Assembly: GCA_021234155.1 (NCBI GenBank)
Contig: JAJEKV010000079.1
Location: forward strand, 312,001-376,000
Length of the DNA stretch: 64,000 nt
Origin: Isoetes taiwanensis
Lineage: Eukaryota; Streptophyta; Lycopodiopsida; Isoetales; Isoetaceae
Direction: 5' to 3'
The notes below the pieces were generated by a model. It had not been told where the DNA came from, ran no database searches, and saw only the letters and a list, made by a program, of their open reading frames with translations. The position numbers and the translations under genes were made by a program. Numbering within the stretch: the stretch's first letter is position 1; each line of letters begins with the position of its first letter. Shown here piece by piece: positions 32,570-43,899 of this stretch.

Positions 32570-35197
32570 TTTTTTTTTTTTTTTTTTTTTTTTTGAAAAA
32601 CTGTGTCAACAATATATTAAAAGAATGGTAAAACAAAGCAAGTGAGGAGGAAGGAGAACTGCCCCAAAGAATAGAATAGAATAGAATAGAATATGATTTT
32701 ATCGTCCACGGAGACCAACTGGCCTATGGGACCCAAGTACAAAGAGAGAGAGAGCAGCAAAGGATTACTACCAGATTAAAACCCCACCGAAGGGTTTTCG
32801 GGAAAAACCTTAGTAGCAATAAGGATGTCGACATACCCACGATTATATACATAATCACAAGTACAAAACGGTGAGGTTAATGTGGACGGATAGGGGGCAT
32901 AACCGAAGTCCACAGATCCATTACCTCTGGAGGTACGATCCCAACAAAGCCTACGAGGTCGTGCTCGTGAGCTCATGCAAGGGCTGATGGGGACACAACT
33001 AATCGAAAGCATCTAGAGCCCGGATATGCTCAGACGCCAACAGCCCGAGGGGTGACTTTCATCCTCAATGGCGCCTGGCTGACAAAGATCGGACAGACTC
33101 GTTCTCACGCTGCTCGAATCCATCTCCCTGTCTCAATGCGGAGGTGGTGTGCACCCCGCGAATGGAAGCAATCACCCTGCGCTTTTTCATGGGTAGATGG
33201 GGGCGGTAGTGGTGTGGGCCCCTCGTGAGCATGGGATTAACCTGCGCCGATAATTTGCCACCTTGACATGTGACAGGGGCCTCACGCATCCCAAAGCTTG
33301 GCCATGAAGCAAGCATCCGGGCACGCTTCAAAGGCGTTGCGTTCCTTCGGTGTATGCACCGGGTCCACATCTGTGCCCTCGCACATTCCATAGCGAGAAC
33401 CACTTGGGCTTGCTTGTCTTTCCAAAGAGGCTTTGAGTCGCCGGGGCCCATCGCCACCGCCAAAGCAAGGTTGGGCAGCGGGCTTCATCCATAGCCACCA
33501 CCTTCGGGAAGTAAATAATGTGACGTTCAGCGACCCCTCAGAATGGAAGGAAGCCCGTCTCTTAGAGCAAGATCGGATATGGGACCGTGGATTTCACTCC
33601 CGCACGCTCTAGATCGTTCCAAGTGGTGAGGGATATCACCGCCCCCACACTTCTGCCCCATAGAGGAGGACCGGTTCAACCAAGGCCACGAACAAGTGTG
33701 CCTCGGTGACCCCATGCATCTGGCCAGGCCTTGTATTTTTTGTTTTGCATTACATCTGGCTTTCCTACCTGCAGTGACTGTAAACGATGGATGCATCCCG
33801 GTGTGTGGTAGTAGAAAACTTCAAAGGCCCAAATACTTATAAGACCGAGCCACCTCCACTACACCCCCGGTAAGTGAATGAGGGGCGTGGGGGTGGGGAT
33901 GATGGGACCAGCGGCACCCTTGTCTTGCCAAGTTAACTCTCATGTCGGTGAATTGGCGAAAGTGTCCAAAGCATCCGGTGTGGCGTTGCATGTCCTCCTG
34001 CGGGGTATATCGCGGCCAACATCATCAAGATATATGAGTTGCCGGATTATGTGGTGCATCAATGGCCCTCCCAGGTGCTTTCGGCTAGCCATTCTTCTAG
34101 CTGGTCAATGTACAAGCCGAAGAGCGTGCCGGGGATAGAGGGCAGCCACGGGCGCACTTAATCACTACTAACAACGGGCTCCCGACAAGTGAGACGACGG
34201 CCGGAGCAAGCCTCAGATAGTCTCAGATATAGCATTACGCAAGTCGGCGGGGTCCCTAGTCGCATCTCAATCGGCCCCACAACTTATCCCGAGGCAACCG
34301 TGTCAAAAGCCTGCATAAATCCACAAAGCAAAAGCATTGCATTCTCAAGGCCGATTTCGCTATCCTCTATGAGTGTTCGGGCAGAGTGAAGATATGGTCA
34401 ATAGTAGAATGCCTGGAATCTGGAAGCCTGCCTGGCGGCGTAGCCCCAAGACTTCTCCATCCCGCCCAAAGTGTAGTCAATTGCCGCCAAGAATCCCGGC
34501 AAGCAACTTGGCAAAGACATAACCCGACCATAATGGTACGATAGTTGGTCGGGCCGGGGGTCCCCCCCTTTGTATATGGGCACAACTCTACCGGTAGTCC
34601 AAAGGCGGGGGAAGCCTTCTTGCAATGCCTGCTGAAGAGTCTTCGTGGAGAACCGCACCATTGGGGGCCCGCCCACTTGAGAAGCTCGCACCAGATACCA
34701 TCAAATCTGCCGCCTTCCGTTAAGTAGCGTTGCGGCCCATTATGACATCCCCTTCGAATGGCCGATAGCTAGGCCTGCATGAATCTTGCGGTGCCGGCTT
34801 CCCATTGGGTCATGCCGCAAGTATCTCACCCATTGTTCGGGGGTAATATTTCCCGTGGGTCTGCTGCGGGCTTACTCAAGACCTTTCTCCGAAGGCCCTA
34901 GGGTGGCGGTCTAGAAGACCAAACATCTGTTGCTGGTGCTCGCAAGGTACCCTGGCTTTCTTGGTCTTGAGGAAGGAGCGGTATTGACGGACCTGCTGGG
35001 CGAATGGTGGGGTCGGCACTTGGCGGAGCCATCGTTTCAGACTCAGGCATTAGATCATCGAACCCGATGATGATGGGAGAAGGTGGTTGCAGCCGTGGGA
35101 TTGTCGAGGCGGTCTCTCCCAAAGCCGGCCCCCTACCCTCGAGAAGAGCTGGTTCACCGGCCGCCTCTTGTTGAAGTGAGACAACGATACCTCGACA
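32570..35197 (-). mobile_element. Nested LINE composite: short LINE fragment split by a second LINE
   Basis: The composite is flanked by AAGTGCAAAG (32560-32569 and 35198-35207). Its minus-strand 3' end is a poly(A) run (plus-strand T, 32570-32594). The 3' 76 bp (32595-32670) matches the last 100 bp of the LINE at 8595-14518. The matching sequence just 5' of that (GTCGAGGTATC-TTGTCTC) lies at the far end, 35178-35196. So an approximately 100-bp, 5'-truncated copy of that LINE inserted first, and a different LINE (32671-35177) then inserted into it. Confidence 0.8.
32671..35177 (-). pseudogene. LINE with (TTCTA)n tail, RT remnant, inner nested element
   Basis: Read on the minus strand, this 2.5-kb element carries a degenerate RT. 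The order is PPEQWVRYLRHDP near 34830, VVPIYKGGDPRP near 34560, a shifted NYRTIMVG-type block, then STIDHIFTL near 34400 and IEDSEIGLENAMLLL. The RT end and linker (GLYIDQLEEWLAE near 34110; KYLGL near 33840) follow. The 3' UTR words TTTTTCCCGAAAACCCTTCG and GGTCTCCGTGGACGATAAAA precede a TATTC pentanucleotide tail (32669-32695). The RT type differs from that of the L1-like elements here. Many frameshifts and stops are present. It is 5'-truncated; a target duplication of only about 2 bp is seen. Confidence 0.78.
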
Positions 35198-35207
35198 AAG
35201 TGCAAAG

Positions 35208-36225
35208 TTGAAGAGTTTGTATGGCATTTTTTGTGCATACCATTGTTTTGTGAATTACCTTCATTTTGACAATGCAAGCGAAAAGCTCAAAAGTTGTGCT
35301 CTAATATGGCACTCTCTATAACCTAGAACTTGACTTACATGAGCTATGCTAATAATCTTTAATCATGGTTAGATGAACTTCATCCAAAACAAACATGAAT
35401 GAGGAGCATCAACTTATATATGATAATGTGGGAACTGTCTGACTTAAAAATGAGGGAGTTTAACTTTTCCCAACAAACTATTGCCCAGAAAATGTGGAAC
35501 CATTGCCATTGAGTTTTTTGAAGGCCAAACTTTTTGAGAGACCAAACTTGATTTGTGACAAAGTAGTGCCATGAAATCTAGACTAAAACTTCTATTCTGG
35601 CTGTGATTCTTTTCTACGTTGCTTCTTAGTGGCTACAGTCCTTGGTTACGGAATTCTTCCTTCCTTCAGCTACAAGTTATTCCAATCCTATACGAATTTA
35701 CACATCTCTTCATTCCACGTCAACTATTGGCCTACATCCTACCCTTTGAATACCAAAATATGCAAATGTTCTAGAATAAAGAGATTGCTTCAGAAGTTCT
35801 TTCGCTCTTCTAACAAAGTATTAGACCATAATATAGCTGCCAAATCCAAGGCCCCTTCCAAAAAGATGCAAAACCCAAATTTTTTGCGCACTTGGTGGAG
35901 AATTATTTCTCAGTAGACTATTATTTATCAAGGTTGTGATCAAAATATATGCATATGAACTAAAAATGTCATATGTTCCCACGAACTTTAGAGGATGACA
36001 GAAAATCTGCAGGCCGCAACTTAGTGTCGTGGTTTTTGTTGCCAGCCGTGGATAATCGCCCTATATGATTATCAAATATTTTTTGGCATATGGGCAATTG
36101 AGAATTTGGCAGTTTTTTCATAAACTACTTTTCATATCATCCTCTAGAGATAGTTATGTAGTAAAGTTCATACTATGCCATAACTATATAACTACAAATA
36201 AGTTTATAGATAAGGTTTTTAGAAC
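35208..36225. other. AT-rich non-coding stretch
   Basis: A 95-codon open frame (35629-35916, plus) has no recognisable domain. Nothing else is supported. Confidence 0.5.
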
Positions 36226-36232
36226 AAAACCT

Positions 36233-39102
36233 TAAAGCTGGGTTGCAATGGTTCAAGGAGGGAGATCGGTGCACAGGTTTTTTCTTCAGAGCTGCCAAAA
36301 CAAGAAAGCTAGCTGCATCTCTTCAGTCTCTGCAGATTCAGGATGGGCGTGTTGTTTCAGATCCAGCTGAGCTTAGAGGCTTTTTGCATAATCACTTTTC
36401 AGCTTTCTTCACTGCTCGGCGTCTTCCATTTCAGTCAGATTTTCAAGCGGCCTTGCTTGCTAAGGTTCGTCCTATAGTTACCAATGAGCAAAGGGCCACT
36501 TTAGAGGCTGAGATCAGCCAGAATGATTTAGCTGAGGCCACATTTTCTCTTAAGAGGGGCAAGTGTCCGGGTCTTGATGGTATTCCAGTGGAGTTTTTCC
36601 AGGAGTATTGGGATTGGCTTGGTGCGGATGTGTATGATGCTTTTGGGGATTTTAAAAAAGAGAGGCACTGGACAAAATCCTCAACTCTGGTTGCATCTCC
36701 CTTATTCCAAAAATGTAAGGATCCCTCTTCCATTTCAGATTGGCCCCATTACTTTGTTGTCTTGAGGTGTACAAGATCTTTGCTAAAGCTTTTGCTCGGA
36801 AGCTTTGTGGGCGTGCTTATCGAGTCCATCTCTTCCACGCTTGGTCGGGGTTTCTTGCCTCATGGGGTGTATCTTGAATAATGTGGCAGCAGCATATGAG
36901 GGTCTTTATTGGGCTAGAATGCATGGTTACCCCATTGTATACTTGAAGTTGGATTTTGCAAAAGCATATGGCGGTGTTGATTTGTAGTTTCACGGAGCGA
37001 TTGCCTTTACGCCTTGATTTTGGTGCCCGGTTCGCAGGCGGATGTTATGAAACTTCATTATTACGCTTCGTTCTTCAGTTCTTTTTCAAGGAGAACCATC
37101 AACATTTTTAGGTGGGACGTGGCATTCGCCAGGGCTGTCCTTTGGCACCGCTGCTTTTTACAATTGTGGCGGAGATTTCTTTCTCAGGTATTCTCTCTTG
37201 CAGTGCAGGAAGGCATCCTGCATGGTCTTCCCATGAATAATGGTTCACAAGAGATCTGTAATCAATATGCAGATGACACTTTCTTGTTCTTAATGGCTGA
37301 TGAGCAGAATTTGCAGAATGCCATTTCCTTGTTGGACAGTTTCTCTTTGGCTTCTGGTATCTTGGTGGGGTGGCAAAAGTGTACTGCCCTGTGGGCCCTA
37401 GACTCTCCAGTGCCGTCTTCTGTGGTTGCATTTCCATGGAAGGTTCTTCCTCATGGGAAGACAACTAAGCTTCTAGGCATTCCAGTTGGTATACACCTCT
37501 CATCTGGAGATGCATGGGATGTCATTATTAAGGGGTTGGAAAGGCATTTGTTTTGGTGGTCCACGGCTAAGTTATCCATGGCTGATCGTGTAACTGTGGC
37601 AAAGTCAGTTCTGAGTGGTACACATGTCTACATGGCATCCATCTTGCTGGCACCGCAGACAAAGATGCAGCTCATTGTTCGTATTGTCAGGAACTTCATC
37701 TGGGGTGGCACTGAAGAAGGAGCTGATGTTAAAGTTAGTTGGGCGAAGTGCATTATGCCTAAACTTTGTGGGGGGCTGGGGATGGTTCACTTTCTTCTCG
37801 AGCAAGGTGCTGATCTCTAAGTTCATATGCATGGATTCTCAATAATGCCGACAATTCTCGTGTCTGCGCTCTTGAGAGGTGCATTTCATTTGGCTCTCCA
37901 TCCATTAAGCCTCTCCTCCCATGGGCATTATTCTATCCACTTTCTCCATATCCTAATGCATCTCCTTTTCCTCAAGGGGTTGCTAGCTGCTTGGGAGACC
38001 GCGGCGCACTTTGTTTCGGGGTTCCATCCAATGGCCCACACCAGCATCCTACACCCGGTTGTTGGTGGATCCCTTTGGGTGACGGCCAAAGGCGATTGTC
38101 CCCCGGTCTCTTCTCGGTCCATCCATTGATGCAACGTCGGTGGCGGCGGCGAGGTGTGCTCCTGATATCGCATGGTATAATGAGACAAGATTGTTGACGT
38201 GGAATGAGTTCAAATTGAAGTTCCTTCTCCTTCGTTGGGGACCGGGACATTTGGAAAAAGTAGGCGCTATACTTCCTCCACACCCACAAGACGTGGCTCC
38301 TGACTCACGGGTGGTTCATGGCAAAGTGTCAAGGAGGAGCACCCGGGTGCACTCAATGTATGTGATCCCTGCTTCATCCCGAGGTGTTGCCTCCATCGCC
38401 AAAGTGGCCTTTAGTTATCCCCGAGCCTCATCGAAAGCGATCCGGGCGATGGGTATGGGATAAATTACTTCATCCTAAGCTATCCATTTTATGGTGGCGG
38501 ATCACTCATAGGTGCGTCTTGGGTAAACACCGTTGTTCATCGATTTCGTCCAGAAGTCTCTATGATCCCCTCTCGCATGCGGAGGGATGAGACAATTGAG
38601 CCTTTTTTTTTCTTGTGTCACCATGTTCGACCCGCTTGGCGCTGGCTTCGAAGTCTTTTCCATTGTGACTTGAATAGTCAGCAGGTCCTATTGTCAGTCT
38701 ATCCTAGTTCTTGGGACAAGTTAGCAAAGAGGGCTTTCCACTTAGCATCTGCTTGGATCATCTGGTCCATTTGGAAGAGACAAAATCTCCTCATCTTCAA
38801 GGGACAGCTCTTTTCAGATACGCAAGTGCTTAGCGATGCCCGTAGTCGCATTGTGAAGGCGTACAAGTGTTCTTCCTTAAAGGATGACATCAAAAGTGTC
38901 ATTTGGGAGCAATATCTTCAGATTCACACCTACTCATAGCAAACAGTGGTGCTCATGGTGATCTGTGTTCTCTGCTTTTCTATGTTAGGTATGTGGTGGG
39001 TAGTGTTGCTCTAGTGGATATCTTCTCCACTAGGTTTTGAGTCCCCCATGTACTCTTTGTATTCTTTTGAGTAATAAAGGTCCACGTTCATCAAAAAAAA
39101 AA
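36233..39102 (+). mobile_element. 5'-truncated LINE (L1-like) with poly(A) tail
   Basis: The element ends with AATAAAGG, a short spacer and a poly(A) run (39093-39106). AAAACCT occurs on both sides (36226-36232 and about 39103-39109) and is a probable target duplication, though it blends into the A run. The endonuclease half is absent, so the copy begins inside the RT linker. It is related to the LINE at 8595-14518 but less decayed and with a different 3' UTR. Confidence 0.82.
36243..38937 (+). pseudogene. LINE reverse transcriptase and C-terminal region, frameshifted
   Basis: The first frame begins LQWFKEGDRCTGFFFRAAK, the usual start of the pre-RT linker, and contains KRGKCPGLDGIPVEFFQEYW. 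After a shift, YLKLDFAKAY (near 36940) carries the first catalytic Asp. The frame 37014-37820 contains QYADDTFLF, the intact catalytic box, then SLLDSFSLASGILVGWQK, TTKLLGIPVG, LSMADRVTVAKSVL and VSWAKCIMPKLCGGLGM. The last frame (38562-38937) carries the C-terminal zinc-binding-like region with HLASAWIIWSIWKRQNLLIF. At least four frame changes or stops disable it. Confidence 0.88.
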
Positions 39103-39109
39103 AAAACCT

Positions 39110-39673
39110 AATACAATTTCAGAGCTGCTAAAAGCCAAGTATTGTGGGGCAATAGACAAGTAAATAGAGACAACTTTTGCCATTGTCTATTCTAAAATTT
39201 ATTATCCTTCATACAATCATAATTGTACAATGACTTCTGCAAGCAATTTAAAGAGCAGTAGCTATTGTTTCTAGGCTTTCTAATGTAAGACATATAGCTT
39301 GCAAAGCTAAGAAAATGTGTGATTTCATATGGCACATGTTCTCTACCTTGTCGCAATTTCTTTTATCTGATATATTAGCTTCTAATAATTGAAAAACTTC
39401 TGTATAGATACAGTATTAAGGTTTTTTATTTTGAAATTATGCTATTCCTAGAGTATAAGTTTGGCTAGATGCATGGGTGGGGCAAAAGGGGTCAACTGAA
39501 TGGCGTGGTAAATTTAGCAAACAATACTACTTTTAGCAACTTTCTTTAGTGACTAGTCAATGCACGCAAGGTAACCTCCATGACATTCTAGAAGATGTAG
39601 TAAAAATTACTATATTTGGCAACGTTTTCTTTTAGCTTGAGGTGCTTCTTCATCCTAGTTGAGCGCTCAAAGC
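39110..39673. other. AT-rich non-coding stretch
   Basis: No gene or repeat recognised between the LINE and the inverted-repeat element. Confidence 0.5.
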
Positions 39674-39678
39674 TAGGC

Positions 39679-42072
39679 TGTGACGTTCCACGTATTTATA
39701 CGGTATACGTATAAATATATTGACACGTCACGTAGTAGGCATACGCCACCATGGGGTATGTTAACCTAGGGGGGTTGATCTAAAAGGGATTAATTTAGCT
39801 ATGCTAAATTAATAAAACCTAATTAAGGGTATTTTTGTCTTAATTAACCTAATTAGTTTAATTAGTTAATTAATGACATGCCACCTGGCCCAAATCGATT
39901 GGGCAAGGCAAGGTTTCGAATTGGGACATACCACTGTGACGCTCCCTGAATATATACGGCGCTCCGGACGTATACATACAAGGACTTCCCCCTCCCATGG
40001 CAATCAGCCCACCATGAGCAGGGCCCTCCGTCTAACTCGGACCATCCATAGAAAGATGCCCGGTGAAGGACACGGAGGTGTCATCCGGCCCACACCTTCA
40101 ATGGGACTCCTAAGTCGCGGAAGCGTGAATACATGTTAGCATACAGCATAAATCATACATAAATAACCACCACGAAGGGTGGCACATCCATCCAAGTACT
40201 AACGGCAAAGAAGATGCATCTAATCCTAAGGAAAACGCCCCAAACCCCAGGTTCTACCCCGGCTCAGAGATGGACTGACGGCTCGGTCTCAAGAGACAGA
40301 GGTATAACCTGGCGTTGACTGGCATAGAACAATGGCTAGGGTAGTCCACTCCATCCGCCCCAAAACGCCACCATGGGGTATGTTAACCTAGGGGGGTTGA
40401 TCTAAAAGGGATTAATTTAGCTATGCTAAATTAATAAAACCTAATTAAGGGTATTTTTGTCTTAATTAACCTAATTAGTTTAATTAGTTAATTAATGACA
40501 TGCCACCTGGCCCAAATCGATTGGGCAAGGCAAGGTTTCGAATTGGGACATACCATCATGGACGCCCCAATATATATCACGGCCCCTGACGGGACGTATA
40601 CATACAGGGACTTCCCCCTCCCATGGCAATCAGCCCACCATGAGCAGGGCCCTCCGTCTAACTCGGACCATCCATAGAAAGATGCCCGGTGAAGGACACG
40701 GAGGTGTCATCCGGCCCACGCCTTCAATGGGACTCCTAAGTCGCGGAAGCGTGAATACATGTTAGCATACAGCATAAATCATACATAAATAACCACCACG
40801 AAGGGTGGCACATCCATCCAAGTACTAACGGCAAAGAAGATGCATCTAATCCTAAGGAAAACGCCCCAAACCCCAGGTTCTACCCCGGCTCAGAGATGGA
40901 CTGACGGCTCGGTCTCAAGAGACAGAGGTATAACCTGGCGTTGACTGGCATAGAACAATGGCTAGGGTAGTCCACTCCATCCGCCCCTCATGTGCACACT
41001 TTGCAGATGAGCTGAATCAAGCTATGGCGCCATTGTAGCCTTCCGGAGACACAATCCCAAGGAATCACCCTTCGGCACTGCTCCGGGTTACATCTCCCCG
41101 GTCCGATGAGGCAGGTCAGAGAGGCGTCTCCTCCCAGAGTTGCAGTGAATCCATGGGTGAGCTAGAGGACACGTCTTTGCATCGGTGACCCCGCATCCGT
41201 GCAGACCTACTCCCCCTAACTTTATCTTCAAAGTACGGATGATCACACCACTGTACCCGAGGGAGTGTCGGGACTCATATCCAGGCCCTCGTGTGGACCC
41301 ACTATTAGGCCTAGCTCACTGAAGGAGTCCCCGTAGCCTTTTATGCTCAGGCGAGACCCCACCCCACACTTCATCACTACGGCCCCTTATCTGGTGCTTC
41401 AATAATGCCATAGATTCCACAACTCGGTGGGATCTTGTGCACAGGCCGCATCTAATGGGAATAATACAGGGCTCTATCCAGGAGCATACGACAATACATG
41501 GGCTCAGAGGTCTCTATCCCCCATAATCCCCCATCTCCGGAGTGCTAACTAAGCAAAGAACTACTAAACCATCCACCAAAGCACATACAGAGACTAGAGA
41601 TGAGAATACTCACCATATCAATCAAGGGTTAGCCTAACAGGTAAACCACAGAGAGAAACAGAGAGAGAACACACCACAGAGAGGCGCTATGCTATAGATC
41701 AACAAAGTAACCTACTGACTAACCGTCAAATCGGTCTTGGGCTGCTCCATCTTGACTAGCTAAAGGGTGCCTGGCTGCTGCTTCTCCTCCTCCGTCTCCA
41801 ACTGCTCCTAATTCGAATTGGGGCCCAAAAACCCTAATTTGGGTGTCCCAATTGGAAACCCTGCCTTGCCCAATCGATTTGGGCCAGGTGGCATGTCATT
41901 AATTAACTAATTAAACTAATTAGGTTAATTAAGACAAAAATACCCTTAATTAGGTTTTATTAATTTAGCATGTCAACCCCCCTAGGTTAACATACCCCAT
42001 GGTGGCGTATGCCTACTACGTGACGTGTCAGTATATTTATACGTATACCATATTAATACGTGGAACGTCACA
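39679..42072. mobile_element. 2.4-kb element with about 230-bp terminal inverted repeats
   Basis: The ends are TGTGACGTTCCACGTATT and its inverse, ending AATACGTGGAACGTCACA. Inversion continues inward about 230-250 bp (39679-39930 versus 41843-42072), interrupted by one roughly 20-bp indel near the GGGTTGAT word. The flanks carry a 5-bp direct repeat TAGGC (39674-39678 and 42073-42077). The element encodes no recognised protein. TG...CA ends with a 5-bp target duplication are typical of LTR retrotransposons, while very long inverted ends are typical of foldback or some Mutator-like DNA transposons. A solo LTR with inverted arms or a foldback transposon are both possible. Confidence 0.75.
39744..40987. 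repeat. 622-bp tandem duplication inside the inverted-repeat element
   Basis: Unit A (39744-40365) and unit B (40366-40987) start CGCCACCATGGGGTATGTTA and end TCCACTCCATCCGCCCC. They are nearly identical except around ACCACTGTGACGCTCCCTGA versus ACCATCATGGACGCCCCAAT (about 39930-39975 and 40552-40600), where they differ strongly. The duplicated unit begins within the left terminal repeat. Confidence 0.9.
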
Positions 42073-42264
42073 TAGGCTACGCTTCAAGTTCAAGCGACCT
42101 TTTTTTTCTTCGGGGAGGAGAGGGAGATGTAAGAAGGGCTAATAGGGGAAGTTGATTGAGTATGTTAGGATGTCGTATTTCAGTTGGGTTAGTGCCTCAA
42201 AAGTAGCCTATATATTTCAGAATTTATATCATGCTTGATTGTAATATTTCTAGAAATTTGGCTA

Positions 42265-43260
42265 GTTTCCTTTTTTCTTAGGAATAAAAGATGCACTTTA
42301 TGTACTTTAAGAGAATGACACAAGGCCACATGGCAGGGATGCACCCATCTGCCAATATGAGATGAGGATAGCCACATGGCTCCATCTTGTACTATTCTCT
42401 TTTCTGGCCCCATATTCCTATCTTTATGTTTTCTTTACTCTCAAACATTAGCCTGAATTTTTTAAGCCTTTTAAGTATCATATGAAGCAGCTGATTTGAT
42501 GATATGTCCTCCTGATCCGCATGGAAGATTAGGGTGTTCCTTCTTTTCCATATTGACCAGATTGTCCAGGCCCAAGCTATATGGAAGGCCAGCTTCTTCA
42601 TGGGGCACCATTCCATAAGGCGGATTTCCGACAGCAATTCGATGGTTCCTAAAGGGTATTTGAAGCTGTCTAGACGCCATGCCCATACTACTTGCAATTC
42701 CGCCAGGCAATGTTCTACGGACTGCTCTTCATCCTCGCACATGAGGCATAGTGGGGCTAACGTTTTCGTCTCATTTTGAGATTAGTTGATTGACCCTTGG
42801 AACCGTGTGGATCACTTGCCAAAGGAAGGCATTAATATGTGGAGGGAGATATTTCAACCAAGCATTTCTCTAGATATTTTTGAGGTGTTCCTCCTGATCA
42901 CTAGTTCCCACTTGGTAGATACTAGAAGTAACCCTTTAGTCCTCAAGCTTCCTAACATTGTTTCATAAACTTGTTTGGATGAATAGAAGAGTCCGGAACC
43001 CATGGATTTTTATCTCCTCTAATTATAGTATTTGGGAGTACCATAGCCACACATTCTCATATTGTTTTGCCTATCCCCTTAAAGCAAAGCGGATGTGAAA
43101 TTCTACCAAAGTGGCTAATTCTTCTCCCTTGTACCATTGAGTATAAGAATCTATTCCATAGTTTTTCCATGTCTTTATGCGTCAGCCACAATATCTAAGG
43201 GGTCTTGTTTGTTGTTCAATTCCACCGGTATCCACCATGGAGGGGAGGTCACATTTGTGT
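42265..43260 (-). pseudogene. Decayed LINE C-terminal remnant
   Basis: On the minus strand, the frame 42392-42742 contains CEDEEQSVEHCL, then KKLAFHIAWAWTIWSIWKRR and NTLIF, matching the C-terminal region of the LINE at 36233-39102. Upstream in a shifted frame lies WLKYLPPHINAFLWQVIHTV (near 42880-42800), the usual preceding segment. Sequence 42950-43260 holds weaker remnants. No poly(A) tail or target duplication is clear, so it is an old, eroded copy. Confidence 0.72.
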
Positions 43261-43789
43261 AAATGCTTTTTTAAGATACATCAAATGGAGGGTGTGTGTT
43301 TTGTGTTCACACACTAATATGGCAGGCGCAAAGGGGGTTGGATCGATCAATGCCTATTATTCAACTCCCAGAACATTCTAAAACATATGGCAAAAATTAT
43401 CATTTAAAAAACCTTTTTATTATAAGCTTAAGGTGTGCATTAATGCTGCTTCACCCATTACTCAACTTCAGAATATTTTAGGACATCCTAGTTCATGATT
43501 TCTATAAACTTTTTTCTTATTCATGCTAGTTGATTGTCGAGAATATTAATCAATGACTAGAACGTTATTCATACAGTGTCCAGGACATTTTAAAATATTA
43601 AAAGTTAAATCTTTTTATAGTGCATTGGCACTAAAGATACTTTCACAATGTTTTTATGCTAAAGATTTATCTATGCTAATTGATCCGACACCACACCTGT
43701 TCTTGCACAATGTAGGTTAGTACCAAGAATCAAAATGTTTGGTAGGTTTAGGTGGAGTTAAAAAGCTTCAAATTTGTATACAAGAATGT

Positions 43790-43864
43790 GAACTTCCCCT
43801 GCATTCCGGCAGGGAAAACTGCACCGACGTGCGAAGCGCGAAGGCCAGAATGCAAGGGAAGTTC
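43790..43864 (-). other. 75-nt hairpin with 21-bp arms (miRNA-precursor-like)
   Basis: GAACTTCCCCTGCATTCCGGC (43790-43810) faces GCCAGAATGCAAGGGAAGTTC (43844-43864) across a 33-base loop. On the plus strand there are two C/A mismatches; on the minus strand both become G-U pairs, so a minus-strand transcript would pair along all 21 positions. I recognise no known miRNA in either arm. A short foldback repeat is the main alternative. Confidence 0.35.
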
Positions 43865-43899
43865 ATGTATAAGAGAATTGCAATCCAAGTTGCATTCCA

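Noticed and set aside
33065-33494. Overlapping 132- and 74-codon frames on both strands
   Set aside because: They are off-frame readings of the GC-rich decayed LINE at 32671-35177.
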